Shown in pieces: positions 23,247 to 32,479 of a stretch of 64,000 bases of DNA (positions within the stretch are counted from its first letter, which is position 1; each line of letters starts with the position of its first letter). The position numbers were made by a program, and so were the translations under genes. The stretch is from positions 434,001 through 498,000 of the forward strand of contig NZ_CP107904.1 of the NCBI RefSeq assembly GCF_036013975.1, in the 5' to 3' direction. The stretch comes from Kitasatospora sp. NBC_00458 (lineage in GTDB: Bacteria > Actinomycetota > Actinomycetes > Streptomycetales > Streptomycetaceae). The notes beneath the pieces are model-generated. The model did no database searches and was not told the origin of the DNA. It was given only the letters and a program-made list of their open reading frames with translations.

Positions 23247-23996
23247 TCAGTCCGCGGCAGGTGCGGCCGGGGCGGGCGCGGCAGCGGTGGTCGGCACCCC
23301 GCCGTTCCCGGTCGTGGCGTCCGCAGTGGTGTCCGCGGTCGCGTCCCCGGTCTCAGCCGTGGCGTTCGCGGCGTCCTCCTCCCGACGGGCCTGCGCGGCC
23401 TTGGCGGCGCGGCGCTTCATCAGCCAGGCCGAGAAGGCGCCGCCGAGGGCGGCCAGCAGCAGTCCGATCCAGGAGAACTTCGACAGCCACTGCTCGGCGA
23501 CCTTGCCGACCTGGTAGACCAGCAGGGTCGTCCCGCCGGCCCAGACGATGCCGCCGAGGACGTTGGCGATCAGGAACTTCCAGTACGGCATCTTGAGCGC
23601 GCCGGCGAGCGGCCCGGCGAAGATCCGCAGCAGGGCGATGAAGCGGCCGAAGAAGACCGCCCACATGCCCCACTTCTGGAAGGAGCGCTCGGCACTGGCC
23701 AGGTGGTCCGGCCCGAAGTGCTTGGGGAACCTGCGTCCGAGCTTCTCGAAGAGCGGCTTGCCGCCCTTGCGTCCGATCGAGTAGCCGATCGAGTCGCCGA
23801 TGATCGCACCGAGGATCGCGCAGACCGCCACCCAGACCGGGCTGACCACGCCGCGGGCGGCGAGCAGTGCGGAGGACACCAGGGCGATCTCGCCGGGGAG
23901 CGGGATGCCCAGCGACTCCAGCCCGATGATCAGACCGACGAGGGCGTACACCGCGCCCGGTGGCACGCCCTCGATCCAGGCGTCGATGTGCAGCAA
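23247..23996 (-). CDS. DedA-family (VTT domain) membrane protein
   Basis: A 249-residue membrane protein. It has the DedA features: GLIIGLESLGIPLPGEIALVSSALLA (re-entrant loop with E and PGE), IGDSIGYSIGRKGG, and FFGRFIALLRIFAGPLAGALKM (the F-x-x-R-F...R...AG motif). DedA proteins flip undecaprenyl phosphate or phospholipids and affect envelope stability. No ATG or GTG fits; TTG at 23996 is chosen because GGAGG lies 8 bases upstream. The last 55 residues are a charged, Ala/Thr-rich cytoplasmic tail. Confidence 0.9.
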   Translation of the reverse strand: MLHIDAWIEGVPPGAVYALVGLIIGLESLGIPLPGEIALVSSALLAARGVVSPVWVAVCAILGAIIGDSIGYSIGRKGGKPLFEKLGRRFPKHFGPDHLASAERSFQKWGMWAVFFGRFIALLRIFAGPLAGALKMPYWKFLIANVLGGIVWAGGTTLLVYQVGKVAEQWLSKFSWIGLLLAALGGAFSAWLMKRRAAKAAQARREEDAANATAETGDATADTTADATTGNGGVPTTAAAPAPAAPAAD

Positions 23997-24301
23997 GGCC
24001 AGTACCTCCGTGGCAGGACGAGACCCACGGCGGGCCCGGTCAGGTTTCCGCAGCCCGCGCGCCGGTCTCGACAGTCGTCCGAATGGCGGCACCAGGCCGC
24101 TCCCCGAGAAGGCAGCCTAACGTGCCGGGCGGCCCGTCCCCCCGGCCGATCACCCCAGGTTACGACGCATGGCGGCCCACAGCGGTTCCGCCGCCCCCGC
24201 CACCTGACCCCCCAGGGCAGGCCCCGCACAGGGCGCCCTCGCACGGCCACCGGCGAGTCGCCCACGACATTGCCGTCGGCGACTGCCATCAGGCATGGAG
24301 A

Positions 24302-24331
24302 AGCCCCGTCGAGTCCGAACTCAACGGGGCT
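24302..24331 (-). terminator. Terminator of the RHS toxin/immunity operon
   Basis: AGCCCCGT-C-GAGT pairs with ACTC-A-ACGGGGCT (24302-24314 with 24319-24331), 12 pairs with a one-base internal mismatch and a 4-nt loop, about 40 bp past the immunity gene. No other gene is seen in 23997-24371. Confidence 0.75.
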
Positions 24332-24371
24332 CCCCTTCGATCCGCAAGGGTCAAATTCCAGGCGTTATCGC

Positions 24372-24863
24372 CTAAATCGATCCCGGGCGGTCGGTCAAAC
24401 TATCGAGCAGCTCGCGCGCAACTGAAGCCACGGCGGCGTCAGGGTCTCGCGCAAGCGACGCGATGATTCCCTTCGATGCCGCTACAGCCGCCCTGGAATC
24501 CTCCTCCCAGGAGATTTTCTCCTCGTAGGCTGCACGATACTGCGGTGCGGCAGCAGCCGCAGCATCAGCCCATTGCCGAGTGGAGTTCACGGCAGTGATC
24601 AACTCCAGGATTTCAGCCCGGCAATTCGCCTCCGGAATTTCCGCCAATTCCATAAGAAATGGAATCGTGCTAGCGGTTGCCTCCGTGAGAACAAATCCCA
24701 GTGCACAGATCCGACTCGCCAGCTCATCAATGGCAATACGGGCATCGCTCTCGCCGGCCCACGCCAACTTGGAAAGCAGTGCCGGCAGTTCGACCGCTGG
24801 ACCACTGGCGTCAGAGAGCTCGCCCCATCGAACGGTGGTCAGTCGCTTGAGCGGCCTTCCCAT
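24372..24863 (-). CDS. HEAT-repeat immunity protein for the RHS toxin
   Basis: A 163-residue cytoplasmic protein directly after the toxin gene (4 bp between the toxin stop and this ATG). ELPALLSKLAWAG...ARIAIDELASRICALGFVLTEATASTIPFLMELAEIPEANCRAEILELITAV and ASKGIIASLARDPDAAVASVARELLDSL are HEAT-like repeats of the kind found in polymorphic-toxin immunity proteins (pattern A-T-x-x-x-x-PFL-x-EL). The gene is visibly poorer in GC and uses more A/T-ending codons than its neighbours, as does the toxin tip, which suggests that the two were acquired together as a cassette. Confidence 0.85.
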   Translation of the reverse strand: MGRPLKRLTTVRWGELSDASGPAVELPALLSKLAWAGESDARIAIDELASRICALGFVLTEATASTIPFLMELAEIPEANCRAEILELITAVNSTRQWADAAAAAAPQYRAAYEEKISWEEDSRAAVAASKGIIASLARDPDAAVASVARELLDSLTDRPGSI

Positions 24864-24867
24864 TGCA

Positions 24868-27800
24868 TCACCCTTGGAATAGGTCAGTTACCTGGAGCCT
24901 GGACATCACAGCCTGGCATTGCGGGCAAGCTGGCAGCAAGTCTCGGTACCGGGCATGATCGAACGGCTTTCGGAGCACGGCCAGGCTACTGCTTCCGCGG
25001 ACCAGGTCACCGGCGGCCATCGCCTGGGCAATGCAACCGATTTCGGCGCACCCGCCGTGGTGACCGGTTTGATTGATCACTCGACGCAGTGGCAGCGGGA
25101 GAACCTGCAAGGCCTCCCCCTGCCTGCGGGTGCTGATGTCGAAGTAAGTATTCCCTGAAGGCGTCAAGAGGACGCTCGCTGCACCCTCGTTCTTCCCAGG
25201 GCCGAGCCTGGCCAGATCCGCGTACGCCCGGAGATCACACTCCAGAGGGCCCGTGTTGTGGACGAGGACCGGAGTGGCCCCCGCCAGTACGTAGTAGGTG
25301 TGGAGGTCGCTGACGGTGAGGTTGTTGACCCGCTGGTGGGCGGTGTGGGAGCGGATGCTGCTGATCTGGACCCAGGTGCCGGCGGAGGTCTCCAGCCACT
25401 GGCCGGGCTGGAGCTTGTCGGCGGTGAGCCACTCGCGGGTCTGGGGGAGCCAGAACGGGTGTCCGTCGGTGGCGGTCAGGGTCTGGGACTCGGTGACGTC
25501 GACGGTGTAGGTCGCCGCGGCCTTGACGGTGTCGTCGGCGGGGTGGGCGACCTGCGGGGTCTGGGTCGTGGTGGCGGGGTCGACGGTGATCTCGTAGAGG
25601 TTCTTGTCGCCCTCGCCGGTGATGGTGGCGGTGACCTGCTTGGCCTCGACGCGTCCGGTGGCGGGGTCGGCCGCCAGGACGCTCTCGCCGACCGTGATCC
25701 GGTCGATCGGCTTGGTGGTGCCGTCGGCCATCAGGACGAGGGCGTCGGGGACGAAGCTGTTGCAGCCCGGGGCGGCCCGGCCGCCGGCGTTGCTGCTACC
25801 CCCCTTGGGCTTCGAGCCGCCTCCGGCGGCCTTTCCGCCACCACCGCTGCTGCCGGCCTTGCCGCCACCGCCTGAGGAGGCCTTGCTGCCTCCTCCGCCG
25901 GCGGACGACTTGCCGCCGCCGGCTTTGCCTGCTCCGGGGGCGGGGCCGGCCTTGCCGCCGCTGCCGCCGGAGGCTCCGGCGCGGGGGCGGGACGGGGAGG
26001 ACGGGACGGACTTGGAGGCGCCGCGGGCGGCGCCGCTGCCGCGCTCGATGGCCTTGGCCGCGTCGGTGACGGTGTCGACGGCGTTGGCGACCTTGGAGGC
26101 GATGCGGGCCGCGGTGGCCGCGCTGCCGATCACCGGGACGACCGCGACGAGGGAGAGTGCGGCGTTCTTCCAGTCGCCCTCGGCCGCGTACCAGACGCCG
26201 TTGACGATGTCGCAGGCGTCGCCGATGACGGGGATCATGCCGGCCACGTCGAGGACGGTGTGGCCGATGTTGGAGATGGTGTTGTAGTTCTCCTTGACCA
26301 CGTCGACGGTCTTGCTGACCGCGTTGGCGGCCTTCTTGACGATGCTGGAGCCCCACCACAGCCCGGACGGGTCGGTGAACGTGAGCGGGCTGTTGTTGGC
26401 GTACAGGTAGCCCTGGAGCTGCTGCGGGTCGCTGGCGTCGATGACCGGGTCGACCGACAGGAAGCGTCCGGTCTTCGGGTCGTACTCACGCGCGCCCAGG
26501 TGGGTCAGGCCGGTGGCCTTGTCCTGGGTGCCGCCGACGAAGCCCTTCTCACCGAGCCACGAACCGGGCGCCGGCTGGGTGCCGCGCTCCTCGCCGAAGG
26601 GCTTGAACGCGCGGCGGGTGGCCTGGAGGGTGCCGGCGTCGATCGCCGTCGTCCCGGTGCCGTGGTGGTCGGCGGCGACGTAGCTGAGCCGTCCGTCCGA
26701 GGTCCGCACGATGGTCGGACCGCCGGCGGTCGGGTAGTACCGGGTGCCGGAGACCTCGCCGGTGGCGGTGTTCAGGCTGAGTTCGGTGCCGCCGAGGTAG
26801 AGGGTGGTGCGGCCGGGGTCGCGGCGCAGGAGGCGGTTGCCGTCGGCGTCGTAGACGTAGCCGGAGGTGCCGCCGCTGGTGGCGGCGGTGGCGAGGTGGC
26901 CGTCCGGGTCCCAGGTCATCGTCTGGGTGTTGCCGGCCTCGTCGGGGCGGGTGAGGGTGTTGCCGGTCTGGTCGTAGGTGTAGCCGGTGGTGACGGTCGG
27001 GCCGTTGCCGGTCTTGGTCTGCGTGCTGCTGGGGGCGTGCGGCCGGGCCTGGCCGGGCGCGGGGTAGGTGTGGGTGGCGGTGACGTCGTTGGCGGTGTTG
27101 CCGGCGGGGTCGTGGTCGACCGTGCCGGTGCGGTTGCCGGTGACGTCGTAGGTGAAGGACTGCCGGTAAGGGGCGGGGCCGCCGAGGGCGGCGGGGTTGG
27201 GCGTGGTGTTGGTGCAGCCGCCGATGCCGGGCACCGACGGGCCGGGCCGGGTGGTGGTGCCGCCGGTGTCGGTCCACGCCTGGGTCAGGCGCTTGAGGTG
27301 GTCGTAGGTGAAGCACTGGGTGTCGGTCTGGCCGTCGTTGCGCCAGGCGGACACGGAGGTGACGTCACCGGCCGGGCTGTAGGTGTAGTCGGTGATGTCG
27401 ACCGAGGTCCGGCCGTCCTCCTTGTCGAGGAACGAGCGCAGCAGCCGGCCGGTGCCGGGCTGGTAGGTGTGGGTGAGGGCGACCTGCTTGGGGACGTCCC
27501 CGAAGGTGATCCGCTGGAGCTGGCCGAGCTCGTCGTAGTTGGTGAAGTTGACGTAGTCGTCGAGGCCGCCGAGCGAGACCGGCAGGCCGTTGAGGTTGCG
27601 GCCGATGTTGACGGTCTCGGCGGGGAGGCCGCCCGCGTCGGGCAGGTCGGTCTGGAACGGCAGGCCGGAGATCGGGTCGTAGTAGGTGTTGGTGGTGTAG
27701 GTGCCGCTCAGGGCGCCTTCGCCGTCCGGGACGGTGACCTTGGTGCCGACCGCGTTGTAGGCGGTGTCGTACTCGGTGACCTCCTGGCGGTAGGGCTTGC

Positions 27801-30800
27801 CGTCGGACCAGCCGGTCGCGGCGGTGGGAAGGCCGGGCAGGAGGGTGTCGTACTCGTAGGTGGCCAGCGGGGTGCCGGTGGTGCTGCCGAGGTTGCGCGA
27901 CAGCGGGCGGCCGAGGATGTCGTAGCTGACGGCGACGGTGACGCCCCGGGCGTCGGTCGTGGAGACCGGGCGGTCGGCGGCGTCGTAGGCCGTGGTGATG
28001 ACGCCCTTGTCCGGGTCCTCGGAGCGGGTCTGGCGCCCGTGGACGTCGTAGCCGTACTTCCAGGCGTTGCCGGCCGCGTCGGTGACCTGGCTGAGCTTGC
28101 CCTCGATGTCGTAGACGTACTTCGTCGCGTCGTAGCCGCCCTGCGGCGAACCGCCGTGGTACTGGCGCAGTTCGGTGGAGCGGCCGCGCGCGTCGACGAA
28201 TCCGGTGGTGGCGATGCCGCCCTGGGGCGGGGTCGCGTCGGTGCGGTCCACGCCCGGGTAGGAGACGGTGGAGCGCCACTGCTCGATGGCCTTGGACGAG
28301 AACGTCTGGACCACCGGGCGGCCGAGGCCGTCGTAGAACGAGGCGCTCTGGCCGGGGATCTCGTTGTCGTTGGCGACGAACCGGGTCGTGCTCGGCTCGC
28401 CGGTGCTGTTGATGTACGGCTGGTTGGTCTTCACCACCTGGCCGTGGCTGTCGTAGAAGGTGTCGCTGACGACCCTGGCGCCGGCGGCGGCGTTCGCCGC
28501 GGAGGACTGGGTCTGGACCGGCTCGCCGAAGGTGTTGAGGATCGTGACGGCGACGGTGTAGGTCTTGCCGCCCTCGCGCAGGCTCCTGGTGGTGACGGAG
28601 GGGGTGCCGGTGCCGGTCAGCCGGTACTCGACGAGGCTGTCGGCCAGGTCGGTGCCGGGGGTGCGGCCGGGCTGCCAGGCGGCGGTGGTGCGCCCGAGGG
28701 CGTCGACGGTCTGCTGCGAGGTGCGGCCGTTGTGGTCGACCGACTTGACCGGCACCTCACGGGTCGGGTGGAAGGTGGTGCTGCTGGTCCAGCCCTTCGC
28801 GTTGGTCACCTTCACCGTCGCCGGCTGGACGTTGACGGCCGGCTCGTAGGCGGTCGTCGTGGTCGCCCCGGCGGCGTCGGTGCTGGTGGTGACGCGGCCG
28901 TAGGCGTCGTAGCCCACGGTGGAGACCAGCGAGAACACCGGCTGGCCGCCGGAGAACCCGTCGAGCTCCTCGGTGCGGGTCACCGCGCCCGGGCCGTTGA
29001 GCACCCCGAACGCCTGGCCGTCGAAGAACGCCCGGCTACGGCCCAGTGTGCCCGCCTCGGACGCCACGAGGTCCGAGCCGCTGACCGTCGCGCAGCCGTC
29101 CTTGGTCTGGACGGTCTCGGCGACGCGGTCGAGGGTCCAGGTGGTGGTGTTGCGGGCGTAGCGGGTGGCGGCGCACAGGTCGGGCAGGCCGTCGGCGCGG
29201 TCGACGACCTGGACGGGCATGCCGTAGCCGTCGAAGGCCGCGGTCTTGGAGGTGGACTGCCAGGTGCCGTCGGAGCGCAGGGCGGTGTCCTTGCCGGAGC
29301 CGTTGCGCAGCATCTGTGCGGTCTGGGCGGGCAGGGCGGTGCCGCGGTTGTGGGTGGCGGTGGCGGCGGACAGCCAGGGGTCGGACTTGGAGACCGCGAC
29401 CAGGGCGCCGCCGTCGGAGGCGTAGGTCTGGCGTTCGCGCAGCGACCCGGCGAGCGGGTTGGCGTCCTTGGCGCTCGCGCCGTTGATGTCGGTGTAGGTG
29501 ACGGAGCGTTTGCCGCCGTCGGCCTTGAAGTCGCCGTCCATGCCGCGCAGGTAGTACCCGACGGCCTTGCCGATCGGGTCGGGGGCGGCGCCGCTGCGGG
29601 TGACGACCTGCTCGTAGCCGCGGAACTGGTTCCAGGTACGGCGATTGGTCTCGGTGTACTCGTCGTCGTCACGGTGCCAGGCCGCCGCACCCACGTACTC
29701 GTACGTGGTGGTGCGCGCCGGCGAGCCGCCGAACGGGTCGCGTTCGTTGACCTGGGAGACCACGTACTTGTGGAACCAGTCCAGGGTCGGGGGCAGCGGG
29801 CTCTTGTCGTCCGGGTTCCAGTACACCGGGTAGCAGCGCTTGCCGTTGGTGTCCTGGGCGGCCGGAAGGGCACCGGGCGCGCAGTCGGGTTCGGCGTAGA
29901 CGGCTTCGGTGATCTTGCCGGTCTCCGCGGTCACGCCGATGACGCGCCGCCGGTTCAGCGGCGGCTTGTTGTCGGTGGTGGAGTCGACGCGGTTGTTGAG
30001 GAACTTGCCGGTGAAGGTGATGGCCGGCTGCTCGATCTTGTTCGCGCCGTCGTGGCCCGAGTGGGTGATCGAGTTCAGCCACAGGGCCGGGGCGGTGTGG
30101 TCCTTGGGGTCCGGGTACTCGTGCGCCAGCACGTAGGAGTCGACGTCGGCGTAGGAGCCGGCGTTGAGGACCTGGGTGGTGATCTTCGTCAGGCGCTTGG
30201 TGGACCAGAACGTCGCCTGGTAGTTCTCGCAAGGGCCGGTGGCGGCGCAGTTCTGGTCGAACGGCACGTCCGGCCACTTGCCCGCGTTGGCGGCGTTCAG
30301 CTTGTTCGGCGCGCAGTCGAACGAGGCGTCGGGCAGGCAGCGCTCCGCGACGTCGAACACGACCTGCCCGGTGGGCTTCACACTGTCGGCGTCGGTGAGC
30401 TTGGAGCCGTAGGTGATCCGCGCCAGGTTCCCGCCGCGCACGTACGCGGTCCGGGTCCCGGACGGGTTCTGCGCGGAGACGCCCCGCTGGTAGTGGTTGG
30501 TCTCCTTGTCGTACCAGTGGGAGATCAGCCCGCCGCGCGGGTCCACCACGAAGTCGAGCATCCACCGCCACGCCTGGTCGCACCAGGACGCGTCGAACGT
30601 CGACTTGTTGCACTCCTCGCCGGAGTTGTTGCCGTAGACCGGCGTCGTCCACGCCGAGTTGGTGGCCGGTGCGCCCGCTCCGGCGCCGGGCTTGCGGCCC
30701 AGGCCGAAGTAGTACTGGGTGCCGTCGGCGGTGGTGACCTTCCAGTGCTCACCGTTGTTGTCGCCGTTGGAGGCGCCGGTCAGCAGCTCGACCCGGGAGG

Positions 30801-32073
30801 CGTCGTCGCCCTCCAGGCGCCACGTGCCGGTCGCGTCGTCGCGCACCAGCGTCGAGGAGCGGCCGTTCAGCGAGATCGTGGCGTTCCAGCCCGCCAGGCA
30901 CTGCTCGCCCGATCCGGCCTGGCCGTCCTTCGCGCACGGCTTGAAACGCCGCTCGACGAACCCGGGCGTGTACTCCCAGCCCTCACCGATCCACGACGAC
31001 TGGTTGTTCGTCGCCGCCGTCCGGCCGTCGACCGACTGCGAGCTGTAGGACAGGGACACGTTCGGCTTCGAGCCGCCCAGCCCCTCCGGCACCGCCACCG
31101 GGTACGACCAGTTGAAACCACCGGTGTTCCCGCCGACGCTCCACGTCCCCGACGGCGCCAGGCCGGTCGCGGCGAACGTCCCCGCCGAACCGCCCGGAGC
31201 GGCCGACGCGGCCAGGACCATGCCACCCGACGGGGCTGCCGACAGGGCCCGGGCACCGGACTCCCCGGCGGCGGGGGCCGCCTGTGCGGCCCCGCCCGCG
31301 AGCTCGACGTCGGTGCTCAGCAGACCGGGACGGGCCGGGGTGCGACGCGTCTCGACCGGGCTCTGGGTCCGGCACTCGGCCCGCTCGGGCGTGGTGAGCG
31401 CACACTCGGGCAGCGCCACCAGGCGTGCCCGGGACAGCCAGTCACCACCGAACGCACCCTCGATCGAGGACACGTCCACGTCCACCTTGACGGGGGAGCC
31501 CGGGCCGCCGGCGGCCGTCGGACGCACCGCCAGCAGCAGGCCGTTGACGCCCGCCTTCTCGGCGGCGGGCCGGTCGGCGACCGTGACCCGGACCTTGTGC
31601 GAGGCGGGCGTGGTCCGCTCGCTGCGCAGGGCCTCCGGCGCGGCGGCGACGGCGGCCACGGCCGGCGAGCTCACCCACACCGGCGCGGCACCCGCCTGGC
31701 CACCGGCCGGCACGGCCGCCGGGGCCGCGGCGAAGGCGGACTCCTTCAGGCTCTTCGGGGTCGTGGACTTGGGCGCGAGGTCCACCTCGGCGTCCACCGC
31801 CCCCGGCCACGCCACCGCACCGGCCTTCCAGGCCGGCGCGCCGTCGCCCTTCGGCGGGACGGCCTTGACCGGGGCGGCGTCCTTGCCGCCCACCGCCGGG
31901 GTCCGGTCGAGGTCGCGCGGCGACCAGAGGGTGGGATTGCGGGGCTTCCAGGCCGCCGCGTGCGCGGGTCCCACGCCCGCCAGCATCGACAGGACGAGGA
32001 CCGCGGCGGTAGTCAGCCGCCGTCTTCCCCGTGACCGCCGTTTGGCGTGGAAACCGCCTGATGATTCCGACAC
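24868..32073 (-). CDS. Secreted RHS/YD-repeat polymorphic toxin with HINT domain and deaminase-like C-terminal toxin
   Basis: A 2401-residue protein with a signal peptide (residues 1-40, KRRSRGRRRLTTAAVLVLSM then AHA-A). An SpvB-like domain begins near 318, followed by many YD repeats (YD...GR...), the RHS core YLYANNSPLTFTDPSGL near 1888, a pretoxin region, a Gly/Lys/Ser linker, and a HINT (intein-like) domain from Cys2104 to HN2273 with ATDGHPFW as block B. Cleavage after Asn2273 would free a 128-residue tip. The tip has CAE (Cys2342-Glu2344) and CPQC (Cys2383, Cys2386), the zinc-binding and proton-shuttle pattern of nucleic-acid deaminases of the YwqJ type. The tip is less GC-rich. GTG start follows AGGGGG. 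Immunity gene follows. Confidence 0.93.
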   Translation of the reverse strand: MSESSGGFHAKRRSRGRRRLTTAAVLVLSMLAGVGPAHAAAWKPRNPTLWSPRDLDRTPAVGGKDAAPVKAVPPKGDGAPAWKAGAVAWPGAVDAEVDLAPKSTTPKSLKESAFAAAPAAVPAGGQAGAAPVWVSSPAVAAVAAAPEALRSERTTPASHKVRVTVADRPAAEKAGVNGLLLAVRPTAAGGPGSPVKVDVDVSSIEGAFGGDWLSRARLVALPECALTTPERAECRTQSPVETRRTPARPGLLSTDVELAGGAAQAAPAAGESGARALSAAPSGGMVLAASAAPGGSAGTFAATGLAPSGTWSVGGNTGGFNWSYPVAVPEGLGGSKPNVSLSYSSQSVDGRTAATNNQSSWIGEGWEYTPGFVERRFKPCAKDGQAGSGEQCLAGWNATISLNGRSSTLVRDDATGTWRLEGDDASRVELLTGASNGDNNGEHWKVTTADGTQYYFGLGRKPGAGAGAPATNSAWTTPVYGNNSGEECNKSTFDASWCDQAWRWMLDFVVDPRGGLISHWYDKETNHYQRGVSAQNPSGTRTAYVRGGNLARITYGSKLTDADSVKPTGQVVFDVAERCLPDASFDCAPNKLNAANAGKWPDVPFDQNCAATGPCENYQATFWSTKRLTKITTQVLNAGSYADVDSYVLAHEYPDPKDHTAPALWLNSITHSGHDGANKIEQPAITFTGKFLNNRVDSTTDNKPPLNRRRVIGVTAETGKITEAVYAEPDCAPGALPAAQDTNGKRCYPVYWNPDDKSPLPPTLDWFHKYVVSQVNERDPFGGSPARTTTYEYVGAAAWHRDDDEYTETNRRTWNQFRGYEQVVTRSGAAPDPIGKAVGYYLRGMDGDFKADGGKRSVTYTDINGASAKDANPLAGSLRERQTYASDGGALVAVSKSDPWLSAATATHNRGTALPAQTAQMLRNGSGKDTALRSDGTWQSTSKTAAFDGYGMPVQVVDRADGLPDLCAATRYARNTTTWTLDRVAETVQTKDGCATVSGSDLVASEAGTLGRSRAFFDGQAFGVLNGPGAVTRTEELDGFSGGQPVFSLVSTVGYDAYGRVTTSTDAAGATTTTAYEPAVNVQPATVKVTNAKGWTSSTTFHPTREVPVKSVDHNGRTSQQTVDALGRTTAAWQPGRTPGTDLADSLVEYRLTGTGTPSVTTRSLREGGKTYTVAVTILNTFGEPVQTQSSAANAAAGARVVSDTFYDSHGQVVKTNQPYINSTGEPSTTRFVANDNEIPGQSASFYDGLGRPVVQTFSSKAIEQWRSTVSYPGVDRTDATPPQGGIATTGFVDARGRSTELRQYHGGSPQGGYDATKYVYDIEGKLSQVTDAAGNAWKYGYDVHGRQTRSEDPDKGVITTAYDAADRPVSTTDARGVTVAVSYDILGRPLSRNLGSTTGTPLATYEYDTLLPGLPTAATGWSDGKPYRQEVTEYDTAYNAVGTKVTVPDGEGALSGTYTTNTYYDPISGLPFQTDLPDAGGLPAETVNIGRNLNGLPVSLGGLDDYVNFTNYDELGQLQRITFGDVPKQVALTHTYQPGTGRLLRSFLDKEDGRTSVDITDYTYSPAGDVTSVSAWRNDGQTDTQCFTYDHLKRLTQAWTDTGGTTTRPGPSVPGIGGCTNTTPNPAALGGPAPYRQSFTYDVTGNRTGTVDHDPAGNTANDVTATHTYPAPGQARPHAPSSTQTKTGNGPTVTTGYTYDQTGNTLTRPDEAGNTQTMTWDPDGHLATAATSGGTSGYVYDADGNRLLRRDPGRTTLYLGGTELSLNTATGEVSGTRYYPTAGGPTIVRTSDGRLSYVAADHHGTGTTAIDAGTLQATRRAFKPFGEERGTQPAPGSWLGEKGFVGGTQDKATGLTHLGAREYDPKTGRFLSVDPVIDASDPQQLQGYLYANNSPLTFTDPSGLWWGSSIVKKAANAVSKTVDVVKENYNTISNIGHTVLDVAGMIPVIGDACDIVNGVWYAAEGDWKNAALSLVAVVPVIGSAATAARIASKVANAVDTVTDAAKAIERGSGAARGASKSVPSSPSRPRAGASGGSGGKAGPAPGAGKAGGGKSSAGGGGSKASSGGGGKAGSSGGGGKAAGGGSKPKGGSSNAGGRAAPGCNSFVPDALVLMADGTTKPIDRITVGESVLAADPATGRVEAKQVTATITGEGDKNLYEITVDPATTTQTPQVAHPADDTVKAAATYTVDVTESQTLTATDGHPFWLPQTREWLTADKLQPGQWLETSAGTWVQISSIRSHTAHQRVNNLTVSDLHTYYVLAGATPVLVHNTGPLECDLRAYADLARLGPGKNEGAASVLLTPSGNTYFDISTRRQGEALQVLPLPLRRVINQTGHHGGCAEIGCIAQAMAAGDLVRGSSSLAVLRKPFDHARYRDLLPACPQCQAVMSRLQVTDLFQG

Positions 32074-32479
32074 GACTTGCCCCCTGGCATGCCGAAGCGG
32101 GCCTTCCGCCGGAAGGCCTGCTGAACCGAGATTTTGAGGCGGAGCCTAACGTCCGTTCGCGAACGTGATCCATCAGAAACCGTGCCTTGACCCGGATATG
32201 ACGAACGGGGGGGAATCAAAGGTCACACCCGGCCTCACGCAGCGTGCGAGGAGAGGGGGCGTTTTGCCCTTCTTTACCGAGCGGAGTTCCTAATGCGCCA
32301 TGACGGATCGTGGGCACTCCGCTGCCCCGACCAGGGCTTCGACTACGGAGAGCTCCCGGCTGTGAGCTGCCTCACAGCATTGGCGACCGGTCGTCAGTTA
32401 AGACGTCGCACACGGGTGTTAGGTTCCCGTTCGCCGATATCCGCACGGCAATCACCAACTGACGAGAGGTTTTGCACTT
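32074..32479. promoter_or_regulatory. Divergent promoter region of the toxin and the ricin-lectin gene
   Basis: About 400 bp, less GC-rich than the coding DNA on either side. A perfect 12-bp palindrome CGTTCGCGAACG lies at 32154-32165. The similar elements GTTAGGCTCC (32139-32152 region, minus strand) and GTTAGGTTCC (32417-32426, plus strand) could be the -10 elements of the two promoters. No gene of its own. Confidence 0.5.

Noticed and set aside
25255..25764. Treating the HINT domain as a protein-splicing intein or homing element
   Set aside because: It lies just before a toxin tip in an RHS protein and no endonuclease is present; autoproteolytic release is the better reading.
26260..32034. 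A 1924-codon open frame on the plus strand opposite the RHS toxin
   Set aside because: Antisense to a clear RHS toxin; its translation is low-complexity Val/Gly/Asp/Arg with no family pattern, as expected for the complement of GC-rich codons.
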